Part shown: positions 37,696 through 47,274 of the stretch, in pieces
How the letters are laid out: each line of letters starts with the position of its first letter
How positions within the stretch are numbered: the stretch's first letter is position 1
NCBI RefSeq assembly: GCF_020404745.1
Contig: NZ_JAIZAP010000013.1
Coordinates: forward strand, 1 to 64,000
From: Aquibacillus saliphilus
GTDB lineage: Bacteria > Bacillota > Bacilli > Bacillales > Amphibacillaceae
DNA length: 64,000 bases
Reading direction: 5' to 3'
Program-made: the position numbers and the translations under genes
The notes under the pieces: model-generated
What the model was told of the DNA's origin: nothing
Seen by the model: the letters and a program-made list of their open reading frames with translations, nothing else
Databases searched by the model: none

Positions 37696-39246
37696 TTATT
37701 CCTTAACTTTTGAAGTAATACCTTGTTCTGCTCCTAGTTTACGGGCAATCTGCACCGCACCCCAAAGGGTAGGTAACATCAGGATTGAAACCGGAACTGC
37801 TGTTACAACGATTGAATTTTGAATAGCAGAAATACTATTTTCACCAATCGCTAATAATACAATCGACAATACACCAAACATGATTACCCAGAACACTCGA
37901 ATTAGCCTACTTGGTTGGTCACTTCCAGTTAACGTAACCGCTACTGTGTATGAAATTGAATCAACAGTTGTTGCAACGAAAACGAGTGTCACAAGCAGGA
38001 ATCCAATTGCTAGGTAAAAACCTAATGGTAATTGGCTCATTATCGCCATTACTGCAGCCGGCATTCCTCCTTCATTGAAAGGAACGGAAATTGAACCTGG
38101 AGAGTCTAATTCAGCTTTAATTCCGGTACCACCAACAACAGTAAACCAAAAGTTGGTAACTAGTGGAGCAACAATAGAAACGGCAATGATTAAATCCCGA
38201 ATTGTTCTACCACGTGAAATACGTGCTATAAATATTGACATCATTGGTCCGTATCCTAAGAACCAACCCCAGAAAAAGACCGTCCACCAACCTAGCCATG
38301 CTTGATCTCCTTGATATAGAGCCATTGTCAGCATATTTTGGATGTGAAATCCTTCTGCAGAGACAAATTTATTAAGAATAAACATCGTTGGTCCAAGAAT
38401 TAGCATACAGATTGCTAAAAATATGGTTAAACCTACATTCATTCTACTTAAAAACTGAATACCTCTATCAACACCGGTCGCAACAGAAATTGCAGCTATT
38501 ACAACTAGAGCAGTAATAATAATAATATTAGTGACTAATGTATTAGGCACATCAAATAATGAATTTAATCCATATCCAAGCTGTAATCCTAGAAATCCAA
38601 CAGGACCCATTGTACCAGCGGCAACAGCTACAATGGATACAATATCTGCTACATTTCCAATAATACTATTTTTACGGAATATTTTTTCACCAAAAACTGG
38701 ATAAAGCATTCCTCTTGGTTTCATTGGATATCCTTTATGATAATGAACATACATTAATACTATCGTAGCTAACGTTCCTAGGATTGCCCAAGCTAGAAAA
38801 CCCCAGTGAAGGAAGCTTTGCGCTAAGGCAGGCTCGACACCAGCGAGAGTTGAAGAATTATCATCAAATAATGGCGGGGTCGTAATAAAATGACTCATTG
38901 GCCCTGAAGCCGCCCAAAAAACTCCACCACTTGCAAGTAGTGTACATAAGATCATTGCAACCCAACGATAATATCCATTATCAGGCTTATCTTTTTTACC
39001 TAAACGGACTTTGCCATACTTAGAGATTGCTAACGCGATACCAATTACAAAATTACCCAATAACAGAAGTTCCCAATAAGAACCGAAATATTTAGCAGAA
39101 AATGCGAAAGAGGTGTTAATCCACCCCTCCACCATTTTTAGATCAAACATAGCTAATACTACAAATAGTATTAACAATCCTCCACTTATAATAAATACTG
39201 TTTTGTCTGTATATTTACTTGATAAATTACTTTCACTTTTTTGCAC
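37696..39246 (-). CDS. BCCT-family osmolyte transporter, copy 2
   Basis: A 516-aa paralogue of the next gene, with the same 12-helix layout and TM8 motif (FFWGWFLGYGPMMSIFIARISRGRTIRD). The start is GTG at 39246 after TTAGGAGGAAAAAA. It differs from copy 1 in a conserved loop: WAASGPMSHF here against WAAAEPLSHF, and in its N- and C-terminal tails. These may set substrate or osmotic sensing apart. Tandem duplication is likely, but old enough for many synonymous changes. Confidence 0.9.
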   Translation of the reverse strand: MQKSESNLSSKYTDKTVFIISGGLLILFVVLAMFDLKMVEGWINTSFAFSAKYFGSYWELLLLGNFVIGIALAISKYGKVRLGKKDKPDNGYYRWVAMILCTLLASGGVFWAASGPMSHFITTPPLFDDNSSTLAGVEPALAQSFLHWGFLAWAILGTLATIVLMYVHYHKGYPMKPRGMLYPVFGEKIFRKNSIIGNVADIVSIVAVAAGTMGPVGFLGLQLGYGLNSLFDVPNTLVTNIIIITALVVIAAISVATGVDRGIQFLSRMNVGLTIFLAICMLILGPTMFILNKFVSAEGFHIQNMLTMALYQGDQAWLGWWTVFFWGWFLGYGPMMSIFIARISRGRTIRDLIIAVSIVAPLVTNFWFTVVGGTGIKAELDSPGSISVPFNEGGMPAAVMAIMSQLPLGFYLAIGFLLVTLVFVATTVDSISYTVAVTLTGSDQPSRLIRVFWVIMFGVLSIVLLAIGENSISAIQNSIVVTAVPVSILMLPTLWGAVQIARKLGAEQGITSKVKE

Positions 39247-39759
39247 TTTTTTCCTCCTAATTTTGTTAGGAGCAAGTGCCTACAAATTCTTCTCTATGTC
39301 TATTCATTGCAGACTATTAGATGGAAATTATTCACTCATTTAATAAATTTCATGATTAGAAAAACTTTGATTAACGCACCTATCTCAGTAACGAAAGCCT
39401 TAGTTTCACTTATACTACTACCATTTTTATGATTTCCTGATAGTAGAACAAAAGATTATAGAAACTCGAATAATTTTTCAAGTCCGAAGACCATCGGCTT
39501 GCTCACTATATTTTTTCTACGATTTAACTACAATTTTTTATCTTTTGTTCAAGTTGCTGAAGGCTAGATCACCCTTTCATGATACTACCTCTATTACACA
39601 AGTTCCTATTATATATATACGTCCTAAATTCGTCAAATGAAATTTAAGACCATAATCAAGAAGCTATTCATATATTTTTCACCTTAACTACAGATTCATT
39701 TATTCTTCTTTTAAACTTAAATACCAACTGCATTTTTCTTATTTTTTCAAGAAACGAAA
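39247..39759. other. Long leader/promoter region of BCCT copy 2
   Basis: 513 bp without a gene. The 11-bp arms GAACAAAAGAT (39446-39456) and ATCTTTTGTTC (39540-39550) are perfect inverted repeats about 83 nt apart and could close a long hairpin or serve as paired binding sites. No consensus promoter could be fixed. Confidence 0.4.
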
Positions 39760-39793
39760 GAGGCAGTTGAACAAATGTTGTTCAACTGCCTCT
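39760..39793 (-). terminator. helD terminator
   Basis: GAGGCAGTTGAACAA and its perfect complement, followed by TTTCGTTTCTT on the minus strand, directly after the helD stop. Confidence 0.85.
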
Positions 39794-39804
39794 TCTCAAT
39801 TTTG

Positions 39805-42162
39805 TTAATGCCCTTTTTGTACAGCATGTATCTTGTAATGAGTGTATTTATCTTTTGGTACCATATCAACGAAGGAACTAACTTTACCTAGGGAAAACAT
39901 GGTCAGTTCATGCATCGCCCTTGTCCCTGCAGTATAAAAAAGATTACGTTCCAACTCTTTATTATACTGAGCAGCTGATGCGTTATAGATAATGACAGCA
40001 TCAAACTCGATCCCTTTAGCGAGATAAGCCGGAATCACCATTATTCCTTCTTGGAACGTATGTGTTTCTTGACTCATTAGCTTGACATCTAGCTTATTTT
40101 TCAGTTGCTGATGGACCTTTTCGCTTTCTAGCATTGTCTTACAAATCACTGCAATTGTTTGATAGCCTTTTGCCTGAAATTTATTGATCTCTTGAAATAG
40201 TTTATCGTATAAAATAGCGGTGTTATCCACCTCCATCAATACTGGTTTTTCACCATCACGGTTAAACGCTTCAATTAGATCACCTTTAGGCATAAAGGAT
40301 TTAGTGAATTCAACAATCGGTTTGGTTGACCTGTAGCTACGTGTTAATGTAATTCTTTCATGTTTTTCTTTCATGTTTTCGGATAATAATGTTTGATGAT
40401 GAAGCGAATGTGCATAGATAGCTTGATTTATATCACCTAACAGAGTCATTCGACTGCTAGGAAACAATTTTTTAAGATAGGCAAATTGAATCGGAGAATA
40501 ATCCTGAGCTTCATCAATAAATAAATGCTGAATCGCTCTATTCCCATTAAAACCAACCACCATCTTTTTAAAATATAGGTAAGGTGTCGCATCTTCCCAT
40601 GTTAATCGTTTTTCTTTTAGGTCTTCAATTGTTTGGTCACAGATAGATTCCCAGTACATAGGTAAATTTTCTCTACTATAATTAGCATCTTTGGAATCCT
40701 CTAACAGTTTTATATAGGTATTCTTACTATCAACAAAGAACAAGCGCTTGATTTTCTGTTTCAACGGCTTCATTCTATCTGCCACCACTTGCATTCTTAA
40801 TAAACTTTCCTCTCGCTCAAAATCATCGAAGGTATCTTCAGAGAACTTATTTTCTTCTTGTAGCTGATTATGAACGTTCAAATAGTCCTCTTTATCTAAT
40901 AGTTCGCTTTCTTCAATTACCCAATCCTTTGACCTTTCGATTCGCTCAAAGTCCTTTAACCTAGACAACAACCATTCAACGACAGCCTCCATCCGATTTG
41001 GAATTGATAAGCTCTTATCTAACGAGTAGAAATATGTTTTAATTTCCTTATTCGTTATTACTTTTTCTCCTCGGAATGTAATGTTTTTAAACATTAAACC
41101 GTCCGTTTCTAACTGACGAATAAAGCCATCAATTTGTTGTTTATAAGTCAGACTTGCCTTGTAACTGATCCCATCAACCCTGGTACTATAACCGTCACCT
41201 AGACCATTCAGATAAAATTCCATTTGTTCAAACGGGGTTTCTACATCAAATTCATTACCTAGTTGTGCATCGACGTATTGATGAAACGTCGTCTGCCTCA
41301 TGTTTTCTTCTCCTAATTCAGGTAAAACAGTAGCCACATAACTATTAAATAATGGGTTAGGTGAAAACAAAATCATATTTTCCGACGATAATACTTCACG
41401 ATACCGATATAACAAATAAGCAACCCGTTGCAGTGCAGCGGATGTCTTTCCGCTTCCGGCTACACCTTGGACAATAAGTAAATCACTTTTTTCATTTCGA
41501 ATAATTTGATTTTGCTCTCGTTGAATTGTTGCAACGATGCTTTTCATATTTGTATCTGCATTATTCCCCAAAACGGTTTGAAGGAGATGATCACCAATCG
41601 TTAACCCAGTATCAAACATTCCTTTAATTTTTGAATCACCAATTATAAATTGTCGCTTCAGTTCTATTTCACCTTCAATTGCCCCGTCAATCGTTTCATA
41701 TTGGGCCTTTCCTGGAGGGTAATCATAATACAGGCTAGATATTGGCGCCCGCCAATCATAAATATAAAAATCTTCATCCTTTTCATCCATTAACGATGAA
41801 ATTCCAATATAAATAGGTTCAGCGGAAGGTACCTCGTTTTCTTTAAAATCAATTCGTCCAAAGTAAGGTGAGTTGTGCAAGCGTTCTAGTGTTATTAGCT
41901 GCTCACTTACCTGACCGTGACTTCTTTCCCGCTCTGATAAAAATTCAGCTTGTTGCTTGAGGCTAGCCTGGGTTTCGATCACATCATCAGGGTCATCGAG
42001 GTTAACCGTAACATCTTCCCAGAAATTTTTTCTAATATCGATAACTCTTTCCTTTAGACCGCCAACTCTTTCTTTTAGTTTCTTTATTTTTTTATTAATT
42101 TCTTCGACAACGATATTGACACGTTTTTGTTCTTCAATCCAATCTTTATCTTGTTCATCCAT
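39805..42162 (-). CDS. helD: RNA polymerase recycling motor ATPase HelD
   Basis: UvrD-like SF1 ATPase that binds RNA polymerase and releases it from nucleic acid. At 785 aa it has an N-terminal coiled coil (about 1-90, rich in K/E and KLKERVGGLKERV), Walker A GVAGSGKTSAAL (about 240), Walker B HLFIDEAQDYSPIQ, GDINQAI and the motif V/VI region AKGIEFDAVIIYN. The ATG at 42162 follows GAGGTG; the upstream extension to 42198 looks spurious. Single gene with its own terminator. Confidence 0.92.
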   Translation of the reverse strand: MDEQDKDWIEEQKRVNIVVEEINKKIKKLKERVGGLKERVIDIRKNFWEDVTVNLDDPDDVIETQASLKQQAEFLSERERSHGQVSEQLITLERLHNSPYFGRIDFKENEVPSAEPIYIGISSLMDEKDEDFYIYDWRAPISSLYYDYPPGKAQYETIDGAIEGEIELKRQFIIGDSKIKGMFDTGLTIGDHLLQTVLGNNADTNMKSIVATIQREQNQIIRNEKSDLLIVQGVAGSGKTSAALQRVAYLLYRYREVLSSENMILFSPNPLFNSYVATVLPELGEENMRQTTFHQYVDAQLGNEFDVETPFEQMEFYLNGLGDGYSTRVDGISYKASLTYKQQIDGFIRQLETDGLMFKNITFRGEKVITNKEIKTYFYSLDKSLSIPNRMEAVVEWLLSRLKDFERIERSKDWVIEESELLDKEDYLNVHNQLQEENKFSEDTFDDFEREESLLRMQVVADRMKPLKQKIKRLFFVDSKNTYIKLLEDSKDANYSRENLPMYWESICDQTIEDLKEKRLTWEDATPYLYFKKMVVGFNGNRAIQHLFIDEAQDYSPIQFAYLKKLFPSSRMTLLGDINQAIYAHSLHHQTLLSENMKEKHERITLTRSYRSTKPIVEFTKSFMPKGDLIEAFNRDGEKPVLMEVDNTAILYDKLFQEINKFQAKGYQTIAVICKTMLESEKVHQQLKNKLDVKLMSQETHTFQEGIMVIPAYLAKGIEFDAVIIYNASAAQYNKELERNLFYTAGTRAMHELTMFSLGKVSSFVDMVPKDKYTHYKIHAVQKGH

Positions 42163-42327
42163 TACAATGCACCTCAAATCCGCACTATATCTTGACACTA
42201 GTTACTATTTTTGATATTATTATTCGTTTGCAAAATGAATTTTTAATTACATTAAATCATACCATTCAAGACCTATGCTTTCAAGACTTTAGTATAGGCA
42301 AGTAGGGTGAAATATAACCCAAAAGTT

Positions 42328-42356
42328 ACCACCTTACATCCGTGATGGAAGGTGGT
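42328..42356 (-). terminator. Terminator of the luciferase-like gene
   Basis: ACCACCTT...AAGGTGGT hairpin immediately after the stop; the U-tract is short (AACTTTT). Confidence 0.7.
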
Positions 42357-43364
42357 TTAATTTTTCCTCAATGCAAACGCATCTGATAAGAGCTGGTAGC
42401 TTTTTACTTTTGTATGAAAGTCAAACATCATAGTAGCCAAAATAAATTCATCCGTCTTATATTCCTCACTATACTGAAGTAACGTCATCTTTATTTTTTC
42501 TGGTGAACCAACCACCATTCTCTTTCGGTTTTCATAAACGAGCTGTCGGTCGCTAGTTGTAAAAGGATAGTTAACGGCCAGTTCAGGAGATAAAATCCCT
42601 TTACTTTTTTCGCCCCTCGCAACCTTAATAAACTCGACATCCATACTAGAAGCTAATCGCTCTGCTTGTTCGTCAGTTTCTGCACAAACCACAAAGAACC
42701 CAACTATGGAATGAGACCTTTGCTGCAGTAGTGATGGCTGAAACATCTGCTGATAGTTTTCAATGACCTCTCCCCCGTGCTGGCCACTAATAAACTGGGC
42801 ATAAGCATAAGAAACACCATATGTAGAAGCTAATCCAGCACTCCCGCCACTAGAACCTAAAACAAATAGCTCGGGAATCGTATCAATGTCAGGCATTGCC
42901 TTTAATCCTTGAAAACGGTGGCCCTGACCGTTTGATCCGGTTAAATAGTAAATAAGATCTTCAATTTGTCGGGCAAATTGATCTTGATGATTCGCCTTTC
43001 CTTCTTGTAATGCCATCGTAGCAAGCGGTATCCCTCCCGGAGCTCTTCCAACACCCAGGTCAATCCGGTTGGGATATAATGCTTCTAGTAACCGGAAGTT
43101 TTTAGCAACCTTATAGGCACTATAGTGCGGTAACATAACTCCTCCAGAACCCACTCTAATTGCCGATGTATTTGCTGCTATATGAGGAATTAGTATTTCT
43201 GGGCTTGAGTGTCCTTGCGTCTCTAAATGGTGTTCAGACAACCAAAACCTATGATATCCTAATCTTTCTGCTATTTGAGCTAACCTTACTGTATTAATTA
43301 TTTCTGTTCGTGCACTACTACCTTCAGGAATTGGGGTTTGATCTAATATGCTTAAACGAACCAT
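42357..43364 (-). CDS. Luciferase-like (LLM class) flavin monooxygenase
   Basis: A 335-aa TIM-barrel flavin enzyme of the MsnO8-like subgroup: LSILDQTPIPEGSS at the start, FWLSEHH, VGSGGVMLPHYSAYKVAE-like segment (here KVAKNF), DLGVGRAPGG and LGSSGGSAGLAS. Members use reduced flavin from a partner reductase; the substrate here is unknown. GGGAGG ribosome site. Stands alone between helD and the ABC exporter genes. Confidence 0.86.
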   Translation of the reverse strand: MVRLSILDQTPIPEGSSARTEIINTVRLAQIAERLGYHRFWLSEHHLETQGHSSPEILIPHIAANTSAIRVGSGGVMLPHYSAYKVAKNFRLLEALYPNRIDLGVGRAPGGIPLATMALQEGKANHQDQFARQIEDLIYYLTGSNGQGHRFQGLKAMPDIDTIPELFVLGSSGGSAGLASTYGVSYAYAQFISGQHGGEVIENYQQMFQPSLLQQRSHSIVGFFVVCAETDEQAERLASSMDVEFIKVARGEKSKGILSPELAVNYPFTTSDRQLVYENRKRMVVGSPEKIKMTLLQYSEEYKTDEFILATMMFDFHTKVKSYQLLSDAFALRKN

Positions 43365-43489
43365 ATTTCATCTTACCTCCCCTTTAGAATACAGTTTAAG
43401 AATGTTCTATTCATTTTAGTACTGTACATAGGTATTCATGCATGATTTATTTAACTTAATCGCTTTAGAATACAATTATTCATAAGTGT

Positions 43490-45322
43490 TTATCCTGCTG
43501 AATCGTTTATCCGAGATAAGTTTGCATAAAAACCATTTTGTTTCATTAATTGTTGGTGACTACCTTGTTCAACTATCTCTCCATGATTTAAAACGATAAT
43601 TTTATCGGCACGCTGAACAGTATTCAATCGATGGGCAATAATAAAGCTTGTTCTTCCTCTCATTAGCTTCGTGAGTGCATCCGTTATTTTCATTTCAGTT
43701 ATAGTATCAATACTACTTGTCGCTTCATCCAAAATAAGTAAAGCAGGATCAGCCAACATCACTCTAGCAATTGAAAGTAACTGCCGCTGCCCATGACTAA
43801 TTTGCCCGCCGTCAGCACCCAATTCGGTATCATACCCATTAGGTAGTTTCGAAATAAAAGAATGGGCATTAGCGTTAATCGCTGCTTTTTTAATCTCTTC
43901 ATCAGTTGCATCTAATCTTCCATAACGAATGTTTTCTTTCACTGTTGTATCAAACAAAAAGGAATCTTGTAATACAACTCCGATTTGACTCCTTAAACTG
44001 TGCCGTGAAATGCCATTAATATCTTGATTGTCAATAAATATTTCACCTTTTTCCACTTGGTAAAATTTTGAGAGCAATGAAGTAATCGTTGTTTTTCCAG
44101 CCCCAGTTGGACCTACTAATGCGATTGTTTCTCCTTGTTTTACATCGAAGCTAATGTTTTTTAATATATCTTCACCAGATTCGTATGAAAATGAAACAGA
44201 TCTGAATTCAACATCACCTTTTATACTAGAAATAGGCTCTTTATTCGGGCTATCTTTATCTTCTTCTGGTTCATCGATAATATCAAATACTCGTTCAGCA
44301 CCTGCAACAGCTGACAAAACTACATTAAACTGGTTAGCTAAATCATTTAACGGACGTGTGAATTGCCTTGCATAGGTTGAAAAAGTAACAATAATCCCAA
44401 TTGAAATCATACCATTTAAAGCAAAAACCCCACCAACACCTACGATAATCGCAAAACTTAAGTTATTTAGGCTGTTCATCACTTTAGGAATAAAACCAGA
44501 ATAGACCTGGGCCCAGTAGCTTGCATGCATCACACGTGCATTCTTACCTCTGAATTCATTAATTACCCGCTCTTCCTGCGAAAACAATTTAACCATGTGA
44601 TGACCAGACATAGTTTCTTCAATATATCCATTCATTTCACCTAAGTACTTTTGTTGTTCCTTGAAATATCTTCCCGTTCTATTTGTAATCCAGTTCATAC
44701 CCCAAATCATCAAAGGCACAATGACCATTGTCAACAACGTAAGTAGAGGACTTAACCACAGCATGACAATTACTGTACCGACAAGCGTAAGAAAACTAGT
44801 AGCTAGTTGAATTACCGATGAATTTAGTGTCCGGCTAATATTCTCTAAATCATTCGTTAGTCTACTCATTAACTCTCCGCTTTGCCGGGTTTGAAAATAC
44901 AGAATCGGTAGCTGCAATAAATGAGTAAAAAGGTGATTTCTCATTGTAAATATCGTATTTTGAGCAACAGTGATCATCCAATAATTCTGAAACCACAAAA
45001 CAATTGAGTGGATAATAAAAATCGCAACAAGCGTAAAGATTATTGTAGTTAATGCCGATGGGTTTTCATTTACGACTAATAAATCCACGGCAACTCCAAG
45101 CAAATAAGGTCCGAGTAGTGATAGTGCAGAACTTATTACAACAAAGATGATAGCCAGATTAAACAAAAACTTATCCGCAGCCATGTACTTCCATATCCGA
45201 TAGACGGTTTCCCCAATATTCCCAAGCGATGCTCTTTTTTGTTGTGATTTCGGGCCATCTTGCAAATTAGAATCTGACTGATTATTTTTAGTTACTGTTT
45301 TACTCCGTTTATTTCTAAACAT
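43490..45322 (-). CDS. ABC exporter half-transporter, canonical Walker B subunit
   Basis: A 610-aa half exporter: six-helix type 1 membrane domain (about 55-340) and an ATPase domain (about 370-610) with Walker A GPTGAGKTTI, Q-loop, Walker B LLILDEATSSID and H-loop AHRL. The catalytic Glu is present, but the signature reads ISHGQRQ instead of LSGGQ. Its stop-to-start overlap with the upstream ABC gene is 1 nt. Length and order match the YfiB/YfiC type of multidrug exporter. Confidence 0.9.
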   Translation of the reverse strand: MFRNKRSKTVTKNNQSDSNLQDGPKSQQKRASLGNIGETVYRIWKYMAADKFLFNLAIIFVVISSALSLLGPYLLGVAVDLLVVNENPSALTTIIFTLVAIFIIHSIVLWFQNYWMITVAQNTIFTMRNHLFTHLLQLPILYFQTRQSGELMSRLTNDLENISRTLNSSVIQLATSFLTLVGTVIVMLWLSPLLTLLTMVIVPLMIWGMNWITNRTGRYFKEQQKYLGEMNGYIEETMSGHHMVKLFSQEERVINEFRGKNARVMHASYWAQVYSGFIPKVMNSLNNLSFAIIVGVGGVFALNGMISIGIIVTFSTYARQFTRPLNDLANQFNVVLSAVAGAERVFDIIDEPEEDKDSPNKEPISSIKGDVEFRSVSFSYESGEDILKNISFDVKQGETIALVGPTGAGKTTITSLLSKFYQVEKGEIFIDNQDINGISRHSLRSQIGVVLQDSFLFDTTVKENIRYGRLDATDEEIKKAAINANAHSFISKLPNGYDTELGADGGQISHGQRQLLSIARVMLADPALLILDEATSSIDTITEMKITDALTKLMRGRTSFIIAHRLNTVQRADKIIVLNHGEIVEQGSHQQLMKQNGFYANLSRINDSAG

Positions 45323-47040
45323 CAGATTCCACTTCCTTGTTGCTGTGATTGATACATTCTTTTGTATAATTGATTATTTTCCAGCAGATACCCATGAGTG
45401 CCTTGATCGACTATTTTGCCATCATCTAAAAGTAGTATTTTATCAGCTTCCATTACTGAGCTTATTTTTTGTGAAACAATTAATGTAGTGCACGATTTCT
45501 TTTTAATCGTTTCTATTACGTTCGCTTCGGTATCTGCATCCAGCGCACTTGTACTATCATCTAAAAGTAAGATACTCGGATTTCTGACAAACGCCCTCGC
45601 TAAAGTAATTCGTTGTTTCTGTCCACCTGACAAACTCACACCTCGTTGCCCTATTATTGTTTGATATCGATTGGGCAAGCTCTCTATATACGAGTGAACG
45701 TTGGCATCCTTAGCAGCCTGAACGATGTCACTTATACTCGCATCGTTATTACCCCAAGCAATATTTTCGGCAATTGTGCCTGAGAATAATTGCGACTCTT
45801 GCGGAACCATTGCAATCTGATTTCTAAGTGCTTTCAACCTTAAAGATTCTATTGGACTATCATTTATTACTATTCTTCCTGCTGTTAATGGGTACAAACG
45901 AGGAATTAGCTGTAATAACGTCGATTTACCAGAACCTGTTTCACCGATTACGCCAATTGTCTCACCAAACAAAACCTTGAATGATAGATTAGAAACAGCA
46001 TAAACACTTGAATTTGGATATGTAAATGATGCCTTTTCAAACCGGATTTCTTTTGGAATACTCGGCATATCATCAGGATTTTCGTCATTTGTTTCATCCA
46101 CTTGATGATCTAGGACTTCTGTAATTCTAGAGGCAGATGCCTTCCCCCTAGAAAAGTTCATAATTAAAAATGAGAATACACCAAATGATCCCATCATCCT
46201 GGTTGCGTAATTAATAATCGCCACTATCTCACCAGTTTTTGCTCCTCCCACATTTAACTCAATTGCACCAAACCAAATAATTAAAACCATACTGATATTC
46301 ATGCCTAACATTACTACCGGCATCGTTATTTCCATCAGTCGAAGCGCTCGTTTATTGTCATCCATCAACGACTTATTAACCATGTTAAATCGTTCGTTTT
46401 CATGTTTTCCACGGTTGAATGATTTTACTAGGCGCACACCTAATAAGTTTTCCCGCAAAACTGAATTCAAAGAGTCTAGCTTTTTTTGCACTTTCCGAAA
46501 CAGTTTGACGCCTTTAAATAATATCCAAAACATGATAGTGAAAAGTATCGGGACTGCTATTACTAAAATTATTGCGAGCTTGACATTGATTGTAAATGCC
46601 ATGATTAAACCACCAATAATAAACAAAGGTGCCCTCAGCATGATTCGCATTGCAGTAAATAAAAATGCTTGTATCTGTATCACATCGTTCGTCATCCGTG
46701 TAGTTAATGATGAAGTAGAAAAGGTTTGCATTTGTAATGTTGAAAAGGATTGGACATGACAAAACAAATCGCTTCTTATGTCATGGCCTACACCTTGGCT
46801 TGTTTGAGCAGCAAAAAATGAACTTGCAATACCAGCCGCAAAAGCCAGTATCGTCAAGATTAGTAAGATTGTTCCCCATACTACGATCGTATTGATGTCC
46901 TTATTAACAATACCTTCATCAATAATAGTTGCCATCACTACCGGTTGGACAAGTTCTACAATTAGTTCTATCACCATTAGAAACAGAGCTATCGATGTTG
47001 CGATTTTATAAGATTTAACGTACGTCAGTATTTTCTTCAA
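45322..47040 (-). CDS. ABC exporter half-transporter, degenerate Walker B subunit
   Basis: A 572-aa partner of the next gene: N-terminal membrane domain (about 10-300) and ATPase domain with Walker A GETGSGKSTLL and a canonical signature LSGGQKQR. Walker B reads LLLLDDSTSALD with Asp in place of the catalytic Glu, and the H-loop His is replaced (VSQKISS). Together with the partner's altered signature this makes one dead and one active ATP site. The start is TTG at 47040 behind GGAGG; the longer frame upstream lacks a ribosome site. Confidence 0.9.
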   Translation of the reverse strand: MKKILTYVKSYKIATSIALFLMVIELIVELVQPVVMATIIDEGIVNKDINTIVVWGTILLILTILAFAAGIASSFFAAQTSQGVGHDIRSDLFCHVQSFSTLQMQTFSTSSLTTRMTNDVIQIQAFLFTAMRIMLRAPLFIIGGLIMAFTINVKLAIILVIAVPILFTIMFWILFKGVKLFRKVQKKLDSLNSVLRENLLGVRLVKSFNRGKHENERFNMVNKSLMDDNKRALRLMEITMPVVMLGMNISMVLIIWFGAIELNVGGAKTGEIVAIINYATRMMGSFGVFSFLIMNFSRGKASASRITEVLDHQVDETNDENPDDMPSIPKEIRFEKASFTYPNSSVYAVSNLSFKVLFGETIGVIGETGSGKSTLLQLIPRLYPLTAGRIVINDSPIESLRLKALRNQIAMVPQESQLFSGTIAENIAWGNNDASISDIVQAAKDANVHSYIESLPNRYQTIIGQRGVSLSGGQKQRITLARAFVRNPSILLLDDSTSALDADTEANVIETIKKKSCTTLIVSQKISSVMEADKILLLDDGKIVDQGTHGYLLENNQLYKRMYQSQQQGSGI

Positions 47041-47167
47041 TACAATTCCTCCGATAACCCAACTATACCTTCTATTATATAGAAAACTATTCTTAAACTC
47101 TATGTTCTGGTTTAAACGATAAAACCGAATATTTTTATGCAAAATAAGTCAATTGTAAAGACGCGGA

Positions 47168-47195
47168 TGTAAAAAAATTGTTAAATTTATGTAAA
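47168..47195. promoter_or_regulatory. Triple 11-bp-phased PhoP-like box
   Basis: TGTAAA (47168), TGTTAA (47179) and TGTAAA (47190) lie exactly 11 bp apart, each followed by a 5-nt AT spacer. On the other strand these are TTTACA/TTAACA/TTTACA, the PhoP direct-repeat pattern. A TATAAT follows at 47230-47235 without a good -35, as expected for an activated promoter. WalR boxes look similar, but the phn genes downstream favour PhoP. Confidence 0.6.
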
Positions 47196-47274
47196 TATAC
47201 TAGCTTAATCAAGCAAACTATAGCATAAGTATAATTGTCATCAAAAAACATATTTTCAAAGGGGGGATCTATTT

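Noticed and set aside
35945-39246. Assembly duplication of the BCCT gene
   Set aside because: The two copies differ throughout, including many synonymous sites, tails and intergenic sequences, so they are true paralogues.
46301-46759. 152-codon plus-strand frame opposite an ABC exporter gene
   Set aside because: It is a shadow of the well-supported minus-strand membrane domain.
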